In this document: positions 35,809-44,838 of the stretch, piece by piece
Layout of the letters: each line of letters starts with the position of its first letter
Numbering within the stretch: the stretch's first letter is position 1
Assembly (NCBI GenBank): GCA_964428355.1
Contig: CAYRYU010000001.1
Coordinates: forward strand, 248,001-312,000
Source of the DNA: CAYRYU01 sp964428355
GTDB lineage: Bacteria > Muiribacteriota > Ozemobacteria > Ozemobacterales > Ozemobacteraceae
Direction: 5' to 3'
DNA: 64,000 bases
Position numbers and translations under genes: made by a program
Notes under the pieces: generated by a model
Seen by the model: only the letters and a program-made list of their open reading frames with translations
Database searches by the model: none
Told to the model about the DNA's origin: nothing

Positions 35809-38800
35809 TTAAGGTGCTCCGGTCACGAAACCCCACATTTTCTGGGATTGGAGAGAGTTCCCCGCCAGATCTTTCAACCCCGTCTTCAAGGTTGCAAGAT
35901 GTCCCGAGAAGGGGGGGAGGAAGCTGTCCGGAACGAAGGTGGCGATTCTTTGATTCTGGCTGTAGATTACTGTCCCGCTGATGGGGGTTGTCCCGCTCGC
36001 AAGGGTGATGTTGATGGAGTTGAGGGTTGCAGCGTCCATCGCCTCGCTGAAAGTAATCGTCAGGGAAGTGGAGACCGGAACCCCCATGGAATTCTCGGGA
36101 GGGACAACGCTCAGCACGGTCGGTGGGGTGGTATCCGCTTCATTGGTGGTTGTGAAACTCCAGGTCTTGCCAGCCTGGAGCGAATTTCCCGCCAGGTCTC
36201 TCAAAAGAGTATTCACGGCAAAGGTATAGGTCGTTCCCCTTTGGAGAGGGGAGTTCGGTGAGAAAACCGCGGCACGGAGATCCCCGGGGATGGAGATTGT
36301 CCCGGGAACTGCCGTCGCACCCTGCGAAAGGGAGAGGTTGAAGTTGGTAATGGTCGACGAATCCATCCTTTCGCTGAAGTGGACAACGATCTGGGCCTCC
36401 TGGGGAACTCCGGTCGCATCTTCGACGGGAGTCACATCAACGATGAAAGGTTGGGTGGTGTCGGGAACGGAAGTGGTCGTGAACTGCCAGGTCTTCCTGA
36501 CACCCATCCGATTTCCCGCCACATCCTTGACTTCACTTTCAACAACCGCGGTATAGTCCGTTCCCGGAGTGATCTCCTGGAGAGGAGTGATCGTGGCAAC
36601 CATCGCTCCGGGGCCCGCGAGGACCGAAGCGGAAAGTTTGGTGGTCCCCTGGTAGAGGCCAATGTTTCCGGAATGAATGGTCGAAGGGTCCATCGATTCG
36701 TTGAAGACAACGGTCATCTGGAAATCCAGGGGGACATTGGTCTCATTTTCGGTGGGCCTGACGAAAAAGACGGATGGGGGAGTGGTATCTGCAGTGGGAG
36801 TCGTGGTGAACGTCCAGTTCTTGGCAGATGCGAGCGCGTTCCCTGCCGCGTCCCTGACCCCGGTTGTGACGACTCCCGTGTAAACTGTACTGGTTGCAAG
36901 AGCGGCACCCGGGGTGAAAATCGCGTAGCGGTTGTCGGGGCTTGGAGTTACCGCACCAAGGACGGGGACGCCGCCGTTCATCAACCGGATGTTCATGGGG
37001 TTGATGGTCGCCGGATCCATTGGCTCGCTGAAGGTAACGACCAGGAAAACGCTGGTAAGGACTCCGGTCGCGTTCTCCGCCGGGTTGACGGAGATGATGG
37101 TCGGAGGAGTGGTGTCGACTCCCCCCACAGTGGTAAAGGACCAGACCCTCGCCTGAGCGAGCGCGTTGCCAGCCAGGTCCCTTGCGCCAGTCGTGAGGAG
37201 GGCGGTGAGGGTCGTTCCCAGGGGAAGGCTTCCACTCGATGTGAACCTTGCGATCAAACCGTCGCCCGTAAGGGAAACCGTTCCGGGAAGAGGTGTCGTC
37301 CCGCTCGAAAGGGTGAAGGTCGTCGGGTTGATCGATCCGGGGTCCATGGCCTCGTTGAAGGTGGCGGCAATGATGGCCGTGGTCGCCACATTCGTCGAAT
37401 TCTCGGGAGGATTGACCGCGAGGATGGTGGGCGGGGTGGTATCAACTGCGGAAGTCGTTTTGAAGGACCACACCCGCGTCGTCTGGAGACCATTCCCCGA
37501 CAGATCCTTGACACCGGTGGTCACCTGGGCGGTCAAGTTCGATCCGAGGGGAAGGCCTCCGGTGGGTGAGAACCTCGCGATCCTGCCGTCACCGGAAAGG
37601 TTGACCGTACCCTGAAGGGAGGTACTCCCGCTGGAAAGCGTGAATGTTGTGGCGTTGACGGTTCCGGGGTCCATGGGTTCGTCAAAGGTCGCCGCGATGA
37701 AGGCGCTTGTCGCAACGTTCGTCGAACCATCCGGGGGGGCGACCGCCAGGATGGTCGGGGGAGTGGTATCCGGAGCGGCGGAGGTGGTAAAGGACCAGGT
37801 CCGCGCAGACTGGAGGTTGTTTCCGGCGAGATCCCTGACTCCCGTCGTGACCTGGGCGGTGATGAGGCTTCCCGGCGGAAGCGCCGCAGCGGGCCGGAAA
37901 ACGGCTATCCGCGGATCGGATTCGAGGGAAACGGTTCCAGAGATTCCTGTTCCACCGCTTGCAAGGGTGATCGTTGTCACGNNNNNNNNNNNNNNNNNNN
38001 NNNNNNNNNNNNNNNNNNNNNNNNNNNNNNNNNNNNNNNNNNNNNNNNNNNNNNNNNNNNNNNNNNNNNNNNNNNNNNNNNGCCAGCGAAAAGGTCGCGG
38101 TGGAGAGGGAGTTGGGGTCGATCGCCTCGGAAAAGGTGACGGAGACTTTCGAATTGAGAGTAACTCCGATGGCGTTTTCCGCGGGGTAAACCCCGGAAAT
38201 GGTGGGGGGAACAAGATCGCCGCCTTCGGCCGCGGTCGTGAAATTCCATGTGAATTCCTGGCCCATGGCGGTTCCCTGGGCGTCCCGCACCCCGGCCAGG
38301 ACGTGAACCGCGTAAAGGGTTTCCCGGGCCAGGGGTGAGGAAGGCCGGAAAGAAACCGTGGTATTGTTCGGGAAGATGGTGAATATCAAGGGGATGGTCA
38401 ATCCCTGGGTCGTCACCTGAATGTTCGTTCCGGTCAGGGTCAGAGGATCCATAGCTTCACTGAAGGTGACCCATAGGGAAGCATCGGGTCCAACGTCGAC
38501 CGCGTTGGCGGCGGGAAAGAACCCGGTAACCGAGGGTGCCCCCGATACCCCGCCTCCACCGATGCTCACCTGCACCGATATCCGGCTCTTCAGGCCCGTC
38601 GAGTCGCTGGCGATGAAGCTGATTGTCGCCACACCCGCCTGATCAGGGGCAAACCAGGTCACGGAGAGATTTCCCGAGGGAGGGGTGACGGATCCAAGAG
38701 TGGTTTCCCAACCGATAGTCAGGGCCTGGGACTCGGCATCCTGAGCGGTGGCGGTGAGTTGGACGGTTCCTCCGGGAGAAACCTGGAGCGCAGAAGCGCT

Positions 38801-39511
38801 CAGGGAGACCAGCGGAGGGTGATTCGTCTCCCCCGTTGGTGCCAGGGTGGTTTCCAGGATGGAAGGGGTGGAAAACGGCATCGGGACTTCCATCGATACC
38901 GTCTGGAAACCCGTGGCCTGGAGGCTCAGGGTACCGTTCTGACCGACCGGGATCTTCGGGGAGGTAAACTCTCCGTTGGAATTGGTGCTGACGGACTCAC
39001 CCCAAAGGGAAACGGTTGCATTGGGGATCGGGTTGTTCATGGGATCCCTGAGGGTCCCGAGGAGGGCTCCGGTTGCTTCGGCAAGAACAAGCATGCCGGT
39101 CTTTCCCTCGGGTGAGCTATCGGAAACTGAAACGATTCCCGACCGGGCCTTGTAAACCGGTGCGGAACCGAGGCGGGCGATGACCCTGTGGGAGCCGGGG
39201 GGGACCGGGCCGAGAACGAAAGCCCCGTTCGCTCCGGAGGAGGCCCGGATGCCGGGGTTCGATTCGAGAAAAACCTCCGCTCCGGAAATCCCGGATGCGG
39301 GAAGGACCGAGGCCATCGCATCGTTTCCCGTCCCCGAAGAGGAATAGATGTTCCCGGTGATTCTCAAGGAGGCGGTAAGGGAGGTTGAAGAGGCCCCGGG
39401 CAGAGGATCGTCACCTGCCCCGCCGCTGCATCCAAGGCCCCAGGCCAGTACAACGAGGGCAAAAAGGAGCCCTGCTCCTTTTGAAACACTCATCTTGGAT
39501 ATGTTCGACAT
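35809..39511 (-). CDS. Second Ig-repeat lipoprotein, interrupted by an assembly gap
   Basis: One gene is inferred from two open frames that meet at a 100-N gap. ATG 39511 has GGGGAGGA upstream and gives a signal peptide with a lipobox-like GLGCSGG. A carboxypeptidase-regulatory-like domain (~45-170) and a PKD-like domain (~200-290) follow. Then come SbsA-type Ig repeats, opening like DTTPPTILAVNPPENSTNVA with the shared core TFNEAMDP: one and a part before the gap, a part plus six after it, and the chain ends after the last repeat. Domain order mirrors the giant lipoprotein at 22-30 kb, without the second repeat type or Kelch domain. The protein is likely surface or periplasmic; its role is unknown. 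The reading frame differs on the two sides of the Ns because the gap length is a placeholder. Confidence 0.75.
37982..38081. other. Assembly gap of 100 Ns
   Basis: A run of exactly 100 N is a scaffold placeholder rather than a measured length. It falls inside the Ig-repeat lipoprotein, between two equivalent positions of the repeat. Confidence 0.98.
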
Positions 39512-40030
39512 GGTAATCCTCCCCAGGCGCAACTTCCGCCGACCGGCACCAATGCCCAGACCCTTCTCATGCCCATGCAAAGCCTGACAGACGCATCCCG
39601 GGCCCGCTTGGGGCGGTGAAGCCACCGGTTCCTCGGTCGAAGCCGGGCCCGCTTCGGCCCGGTCAACAGACATCATACTTTGGAGGTTCCGAAACCGTCA
39701 ACCTGAATCGGACCCGGCTTTCCCCGTCTTGGAGTGGGTTGCAACGATCGCGAAACGCGAGTAGCGCATCGAATCGGGGATCAATGGGATCGAGGAATCC
39801 CGATAAAATTGTTCAACGCCCCCTTCCATCCAACCGTTTTATTGTTCGAAAGGTTTCCACGGGGCGATCAAGAAAAAACGGATCGTGGAAACCACCCGAA
39901 AGAAGGAAGTATCGAGTATACCCCGGGAACTCCCCCGCGGCGGAGTCCCCCAAGGTGAAAACTTCCCTTTCGCGGGAGAGTGGCTTCCACCCTCTCTCAG
40001 CCCTTATTCAAGAACGACAGGAGCTTTGTA
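39512..40030. other. Divergent intergenic region with an imperfect inverted repeat
   Basis: No convincing gene is seen between the minus-strand lipoprotein and the plus-strand exported protein. An inverted repeat (GGTTTCCAC 39852-39860 with GTGGAAACC 39885-39893, extended inward by GATC on each side) lies in the middle. It is a candidate operator or hairpin. AGGAG just before 40031 is the ribosome site of the next gene. No clear -35/-10 pair was found for either gene. Confidence 0.5.
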
Positions 40031-40852
40031 ATGAAACGCGCTTCCTATTTCTTCTTCGTCGCCCTTCTGATGGGATTCTTCGCCGCCCCGGCTGCAATGG
40101 CCCAGCTGGTCGGAGGGATCGACCCGGGAAACATCGACATCTTCGCCCAGATCCGGATCCTGGACATGACCTTGGGAGTGGTCGACCGCGAACGGCACGT
40201 CACCAATATGGTTGCGGAAATCACCAACCTCAACCTGCCCCTTCCCGATGAAACCAACAACGGGAGCAACGACAATGAAGGCAATTCCCAGATCTTCAAG
40301 GGTGCGGTCAAATTCCTCGAGAAGAATGCCAAGGAAATCAGCATGAGCGTCCAGCTTCCTTCCGAGAAGGTCAGACCGCTCGACAGTTACGCAGCCAACA
40401 AATGGGGCCCCTGGAAGGGACTGATCAAAGCCAACGTCCGGATCCACGTTCTGGCAATGGAAGTGACCCCGGTTCCCGGAAAGCCCTACTCCTGCGTGAA
40501 ATACATCCCGATCGTGACCGACCTCAACATCACCGAAGCACCGGTCAATCCCCACCAACCGTGCCTGTCCACCGTTCCTGCTCCCACACAGGATTCAGCT
40601 CCTGAGGGGACCATCCTTCCCGATCCGGAAACGGCGATCTGCGTCAACAACTGCCGTGTAATCACCGAGGCGGTAGGAGTTTACAACCGGACGCACGAGC
40701 CAATGACCGTTCTCGATCAGGACGTACTCGTCCGTGCCGGTTGCCTGAAACACCCCGCGGTCTGCCATGACGGGGGGAAGTATTCCCTGGTCGTCCACCC
40801 AACCGCCGGCAGCTGGTGTGAGTGCTCCTTCCACAGCAAGATCAACTATTGA
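40031..40852 (+). CDS. Exported cysteine-rich protein, unknown function
   Basis: This is a protein of about 273 residues. The ATG at 40031 has AGGAG upstream and gives a signal peptide (MKRASYFFFVALLMGFFAAP, cleavage after AMA). The mature part begins QLVGGIDPGNIDIFAQIRI. Eight Cys lie in the last ~110 residues, including CVNNC and CEC, consistent with disulfides after export. No known domain is recognised. It is a single gene with a hairpin terminator about 30 bases after the stop. It may belong functionally with the divergent lipoprotein, but only adjacency supports that. Confidence 0.7.
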   Translation: MKRASYFFFVALLMGFFAAPAAMAQLVGGIDPGNIDIFAQIRILDMTLGVVDRERHVTNMVAEITNLNLPLPDETNNGSNDNEGNSQIFKGAVKFLEKNAKEISMSVQLPSEKVRPLDSYAANKWGPWKGLIKANVRIHVLAMEVTPVPGKPYSCVKYIPIVTDLNITEAPVNPHQPCLSTVPAPTQDSAPEGTILPDPETAICVNNCRVITEAVGVYNRTHEPMTVLDQDVLVRAGCLKHPAVCHDGGKYSLVVHPTAGSWCECSFHSKINY

Positions 40853-40883
40853 AAAAAGGGTTTCGGTTCCAACCCCCTCCAAT

Positions 40884-40926
40884 ATCCTCCCGATCGGCCT
40901 TTCAGGCAGGTCGGGAGGATTCATTT
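40884..40926 (+). terminator. Intrinsic terminator after the Cys-rich protein
   Basis: ATCCTCCCGA (40884-40893) pairs with TCGGGAGGAT (40911-40920), with a small inner stem GCCT/AGGC. It is followed by TCATTTT. The hairpin overlaps the last codons of the convergent GT87-like gene. Confidence 0.7.
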
Positions 40927-42296
40927 TCGGGGATTCGGGGTGGAACGCCCCCGGATGAACCCGAATCCCGCGAAGCAAGGAGGGAAACGACCATGAGGAA
41001 CCCGGAAAGCAAAGGCAGTATGAACACCACTGCCCAGAGGGTTGGAGCCCGGGCGACGGAGGCAGGTTCCAGGAACCCGAAATAGCATCCAGGGAGGCCC
41101 GACAGAGACTCGAAAACGAGGAAAGCTCCAGAAACGATTTTTACCAAGACACCGCGATTGGGTACGAGAAGCGAAAAAACGGCCGCGGGAAAAAAACAGG
41201 AAAGATAATGGTGCCAACAGATGCCGGAAGGGAGGATCGACAACCCGAGACCGCAGACGAAGGCAGTTCTGGCATCCGGCCGCCTGGAGTACAAGAGAAA
41301 AAGCACTCCGGCCAGCACCAATAACAGGACGATGCCCTCGGCGATGAAAACGCCGCCCGGGGGTTCCACCCTGGGGTAGTTCTCCAGGTCGGTCCCCCAC
41401 CCCGGGAAGTTGAGCCGGTGCAGGAAACCACGCAGGGAAACGTTGTTTCCGGAAACGAGGCTCAACCGGACAAGTTGGCCGCTGACTTCCCGGAATCCCA
41501 GCGAAAGCGCAGGTGGGAAAAGCCAGTCCGGCATCCAGACCAGCAACAGGAAAATGCCCCCGAAAGTCCCGGCAACCGTGCCCCAATCCCGCAGGTAGAC
41601 GAAAACCAATACCAGGAGAACAGCCCAGGATTTGCAGGCGACCACAAGAATCAGACAGAGACAGGCCAGCATCCTCCCCTGGGAATCGTTCCACTCGTGA
41701 AACCGAAAAGCCAGAAGGGCAAGGGCGACAGCGGGAAGGATGTTCTGTCCGAGGGAGGCCGCGTAGGGGATCGGAAAGAAGATGGAGGTGCAGAAGGCGC
41801 ATGCCAAGAGCATTTTCCAGGAATTCCGCCCCGCGAGGCGCAAAGTTTCGAGGCAGATTACGGTTGCGGCGAGAATGTTCACGATGTACCAGAAACTCCG
41901 GTACGCGGTGAAGGAAGTGAAAAACGAAGTCAATGGGCCGAAGAGGCACAGGTACAGCGGGGCATAGACGAACGATGTACCCGGGTTCCGCAGATCGTGT
42001 GCCAGGAAATATTCCAGCCATTTGAGGTGCATGTCCCTGTGCGACTGGATGAAGATCCGGGAGTTGTAGATCGAGTCGTATTCCCCGGCCTGAAAGAGCT
42101 TCCCCGCCAGAAAAGTCGGGTACAGATCGATGTATCCGAAAGAGGGATAATCGGTCGGGAAAAAAACCCGCGAATAGCCCATGAACCCGAAAAGGAACCA
42201 CCACGTCCCCCAGATCACGAGGAAAACCGCAGCAAACCTGAGAATCCGCTGGTAATGCGTATGGGAAGAACTCTCCCGCGGCCCCGGACTGCTCAT
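40902..42296 (-). CDS. GT87 (DUF2029)-like polyprenyl-linked mannosyltransferase
   Basis: This is a polytopic protein of about 464 residues. The N-terminal helix is followed by a loop with FGYIDLYPTFLAGKLFQAGE and, later, SFVYAPLYLCLFGPLTSF. These are the two landmarks of the GT87/DUF2029 alpha-mannosyltransferase-like family (GT-C fold, polyprenyl-phosphate sugar donors). The middle contains GQNILPAVALALLAF, and CWHHYL lies near the C-terminus, also typical. The role would be addition of a sugar to a glycolipid or glycan outside the inner membrane; the acceptor is unknown. I chose ATG 42296; the longer frame to 42533 runs into the RAYT element. Confidence 0.65.
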   Translation of the reverse strand: MSSPGPRESSSHTHYQRILRFAAVFLVIWGTWWFLFGFMGYSRVFFPTDYPSFGYIDLYPTFLAGKLFQAGEYDSIYNSRIFIQSHRDMHLKWLEYFLAHDLRNPGTSFVYAPLYLCLFGPLTSFFTSFTAYRSFWYIVNILAATVICLETLRLAGRNSWKMLLACAFCTSIFFPIPYAASLGQNILPAVALALLAFRFHEWNDSQGRMLACLCLILVVACKSWAVLLVLVFVYLRDWGTVAGTFGGIFLLLVWMPDWLFPPALSLGFREVSGQLVRLSLVSGNNVSLRGFLHRLNFPGWGTDLENYPRVEPPGGVFIAEGIVLLLVLAGVLFLLYSRRPDARTAFVCGLGLSILPSGICWHHYLSCFFPAAVFSLLVPNRGVLVKIVSGAFLVFESLSGLPGCYFGFLEPASVARAPTLWAVVFILPLLSGFLMVVSLLASRDSGSSGGVPPRIPENESSRPA

Positions 42297-42357
42297 GTCT
42301 GGATTATATCCCCCCCACCCCACCCTTTCAACCCAGGGCCGGGTGGTGGGGAAAATA

Positions 42358-43331
42358 GGGGACAGACCACTATTTCCGAGTTCATTCGGAGGGGAGGTCG
42401 AGTTGATCTTTCCCCACCCGGGGTTTTCTGGGACGTCCGGGTGTACCACGCTCCGCTCGCCGTCCCAGAACCGTCGATATCTGTCCGGCGAAGAATTTGT
42501 TCCCCAGGGCAAAGTTCCCATTCGTTGCCTCACGAAGGCGATTCACCATCTCAGGGTCCAGTTCCCGGGAAAACAACTCCCGATAGGCCGCCTGCCTTGC
42601 CTCTGGAGATGCCCCCAAATCCAGATACACGGGATGGTTCTCGACCAGCCCCTCTTCCCCCAGTGCATTTGCCCGATAGCTTGACCAGGGGTAGGCTTCC
42701 GGGGAGGTGACCATGCGGGCTCGAACCGGGTTCAGTTCGATGTATCTTTGACAGGCCAGAAGGTACAGTTCCTCCTGAACGGGGCAGGAACGAAACCGGC
42801 CTTCCCAGAGGCTTCCCGTGCGTCGATACTTCCGATTGACAAACTGGACGTAGCGTTGGCCCACGAGCTTCATCGTCTTCCCCGGGGCGTCCGGATGGTG
42901 AGCGGAAAGGAGCAGGTGAAGGTGATTCGTCATAAGGACATAGGCATGGATCCGGACCTCGTTTTTCCGTGCACTTTCCACCAGCAGGTCCAAAAAGAAC
43001 CGGTAATCTGCAGCCTCGAAAAATAAGGCCTGTCGATTGTTCCCCCGTTGAATCACATGAAGTGGAACGTCCGAAAGGGTCAGCCGGCTTCTTCGAGGCA
43101 TTCCCACCTCCCCCAAGAATTACAATCTCCATATTATCACAAAACCGCAAAACCGTGGTCTGTCCCCATTTTCTCCCATTTTCTCGGAAACGGCGGCTAA
43201 AGAATTTCCAGCTTCTCATGGGAGACCGGCATGAATACATGGAAATCCACCATCGGAACCGGTACAAGAAGCCATCCTTGTCTTAGCACCGTTCTCGGGT
43301 GTCCCCTTTTCTCAAACCGTGGTCTGTCCCC
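42358..43331. mobile_element. RAYT element with GGGGACAGACCAC termini
   Basis: GGGGACAGACCAC (42358-42370) lies just downstream of the transposase stop. Its exact inverse GTGGTCTGTCCCC occurs at 43155-43167 and again at 43319-43331, upstream of the transposase. The inverted 13-mers bracket the gene as expected for REP-associated tyrosine transposases. Which right-hand copy is the true boundary is not clear. A further GTGTCCCC at ~43300 shows the region is layered. Bases 43102-43366 hold no other gene. Confidence 0.7.
42382..43101 (-). CDS. REP-associated tyrosine transposase (RAYT, Y1/IS200-like)
   Basis: This is a protein of about 239 residues with a Y1_Tnp domain over ~10-140. The HUH-type motif is MTNHLHLLLSA (His60 and His62). 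The catalytic Tyr is most likely Tyr120 in CQRYIELNPVRA. GSLWEGRFRS is a family hallmark. RAYTs cut single-stranded DNA at REP or REP-like hairpins and are usually domesticated rather than freely mobile. The start at ATG 43101 has GGAGGTGGGA upstream. The C-terminal ~80 residues contain a DNA-binding-like helical part and end in PRKPRVGKDQ. The frame is intact, so it may be active. Confidence 0.88.
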   Translation of the reverse strand: MPRRSRLTLSDVPLHVIQRGNNRQALFFEAADYRFFLDLLVESARKNEVRIHAYVLMTNHLHLLLSAHHPDAPGKTMKLVGQRYVQFVNRKYRRTGSLWEGRFRSCPVQEELYLLACQRYIELNPVRARMVTSPEAYPWSSYRANALGEEGLVENHPVYLDLGASPEARQAAYRELFSRELDPEMVNRLREATNGNFALGNKFFAGQISTVLGRRAERGTPGRPRKPRVGKDQLDLPSE

Positions 43332-43366
43332 TTTTCTTCTTCCCGATCGGAAGCACCTTCCCCGGG

Positions 43367-44302
43367 TTATCGGGCGCGTTTCGCGGGCTTCAGGCGATGA
43401 AAGCGGCGGGCCAGGGAGAGGCCCTCGATCCGGTCGAAGTGTGATCCCATCCGTTCGTCCAGGTCTTTCAGGCGGGCGTCGGGATGGGGGTGGGTCTTAA
43501 ACAAAAGGAGCACCCGGTCGTCGGTCGGGGCGAAATGGCCGATCTTCTGCAGTACCGCGGGCAGGCCGAACGCTCCATATCCGGCCCGGGCCGCCAGAAC
43601 GACCGCGATCTGATCGGCATCGGACTCGGCCTTCTGGTCGAGAGACCGCGCGACGATCTCTGCGCCCTGGCCGATCAGCTGCTGAACCTTCGCATCGTCG
43701 GTGATCTTCTTGGCCAAGAAGTCCCGGCCCAGATCCAAAAGACGGCTCTTCTGCAGGATCTTCAGGTGATGCCGGCGCAAAACGTGCCCGATCTCGTGGG
43801 CCAGCACCCCGGCAAGGTCCCCTTCGTCCTCCAGAAGGGCATACAGGCCCCGGGTGAGGAAGATGTACCCCCCCGGCACGGAGAAAGCGTTCACCGCAGG
43901 CGATTCGAGGACCCCGAAATGCCAGGGAAGATCCGCTCGCTCGCTCTGCTCAGCCACCCAGCGGCCGACCAGATTGACGTAGCGCTGGAGATCCGGGTCG
44001 TCGACCAGGGGGGAAGCCCCCAGCAGGTTCCCGGAGATCCGGCGTCCGATGGCGATCTCCTGCTCCCGGGAAACCCCCTGAAGGTTCTTTTCGACTTCCT
44101 GCAACGGCTCAGGCAGGCGTTTCCGGAGCTTCTGCAACAGCTGTTCGCGGACTTCGGCGGAGGTGAGTGGGGAAGCGGTCCCGCTTGCCGGCGTGATCTT
44201 CCCCAGGAGTTTCTCCAGAATCTCCACGGCATCCCCAGCCCGGGCCGCGGAACCGCCCAGACCCCAGAAGACCAGAAGCAGACCGACGATCACCCGTTTC
44301 AT
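43367..44302 (-). CDS. Exported M48-family zinc metalloprotease
   Basis: This is a 311-residue protein. A signal peptide spans residues 1-22. The zinc motif is HEIGH (His169, Glu170, His173) within VLAHEIGHVLRRHH, and the third ligand is Glu226 in EsDAD. SVPGGYIFLTRGLYALLEDE before the active site is the usual M48 (BepA/LoiP-like) wording. Relatives degrade or chaperone misfolded envelope proteins. There are no TPRs, so it is of the compact type. The ATG overlaps the stop of the SH3 gene by four bases. It is the last gene of a GC-rich CHASE2-SH3-M48 operon. Confidence 0.88.
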   Translation of the reverse strand: MKRVIVGLLLVFWGLGGSAARAGDAVEILEKLLGKITPASGTASPLTSAEVREQLLQKLRKRLPEPLQEVEKNLQGVSREQEIAIGRRISGNLLGASPLVDDPDLQRYVNLVGRWVAEQSERADLPWHFGVLESPAVNAFSVPGGYIFLTRGLYALLEDEGDLAGVLAHEIGHVLRRHHLKILQKSRLLDLGRDFLAKKITDDAKVQQLIGQGAEIVARSLDQKAESDADQIAVVLAARAGYGAFGLPAVLQKIGHFAPTDDRVLLLFKTHPHPDARLKDLDERMGSHFDRIEGLSLARRFHRLKPAKRAR

Positions 44303-44838
44303 GGGGCCCCCTTTCCGGTCAAATAGGGGAAGGGACGCGCCACGAGCGAGCCGCGCGCCGCGAACTCCCGCGCCTGGGCCCGGGTCACGCCGAACGACTC
44401 GAGCAACACCACCTGGGCCTCGTTGAAGCGGGCCGCCTGCAGGTCCTCCTCACTCAATCCGCGAATCCCCGTCGTGGCCACCACCTTCCCGGTTCCCGCG
44501 CGACCGGAAGCCAGCCCCAGCACCCCGTCCGCCGTGTACCGGGGTTTCTCCGTCCCGCCCCGGCGGATGGCCAGCAGCCGAACCCAGCCGTTTCCCCGGG
44601 CACTGGTGATGCGCAGCCAGCCGCCCTCCTTGCCGCAAATCTCTACGACCTCATCCTTGGCCAGGGTTCCCACGTCCCGGGCATCGACGAACGGTTCGAC
44701 CCGGATCGTCTCGCTCCTGATCGCCCGGCCCTGGGTATCCGTGGGCGGAGGCGTTCCCGTATCCGCGGACCAGGACCGGGAAAGCAACAGTCCCGCGAAA
44801 AAGAGGGCTCCGAACGTGAACCAGCCCCGTCGTTTCAT
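44299..44838 (-). CDS. Exported SH3-domain protein
   Basis: This is a 179-residue protein. The ATG at 44838 has AAGGAG upstream and gives a signal peptide (residues 1-22, ending SWSAD). A bacterial SH3-like domain (~45-95; VEPFVDARDVGTLAKDEVVE, GGWLRITSARGNGWVRLLAI) follows. A ~75-residue helical C-terminal part carries SEEDLQAARFNEAQVVLLES. Bacterial SH3 domains often bind peptidoglycan. Four-base overlaps with both neighbours (CHASE2 gene at 44835-44838, M48 gene at 44299-44302) show tight coupling. The role is presumably as an envelope partner of the other two. A much longer frame in this register reaches 45498 but is an antisense-style read through the CHASE2 gene. Confidence 0.75.
   Translation of the reverse strand: MKRRGWFTFGALFFAGLLLSRSWSADTGTPPPTDTQGRAIRSETIRVEPFVDARDVGTLAKDEVVEICGKEGGWLRITSARGNGWVRLLAIRRGGTEKPRYTADGVLGLASGRAGTGKVVATTGIRGLSEEDLQAARFNEAQVVLLESFGVTRAQAREFAARGSLVARPFPYLTGKGAP

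Noticed and set aside
35809..38214. Treating the two open frames around the N run as two separate proteins
   Set aside because: The sequence before the gap continues the same repeat as after it, and the N-terminal frame read past the gap is not protein-like. One gap-broken gene is the simpler reading.
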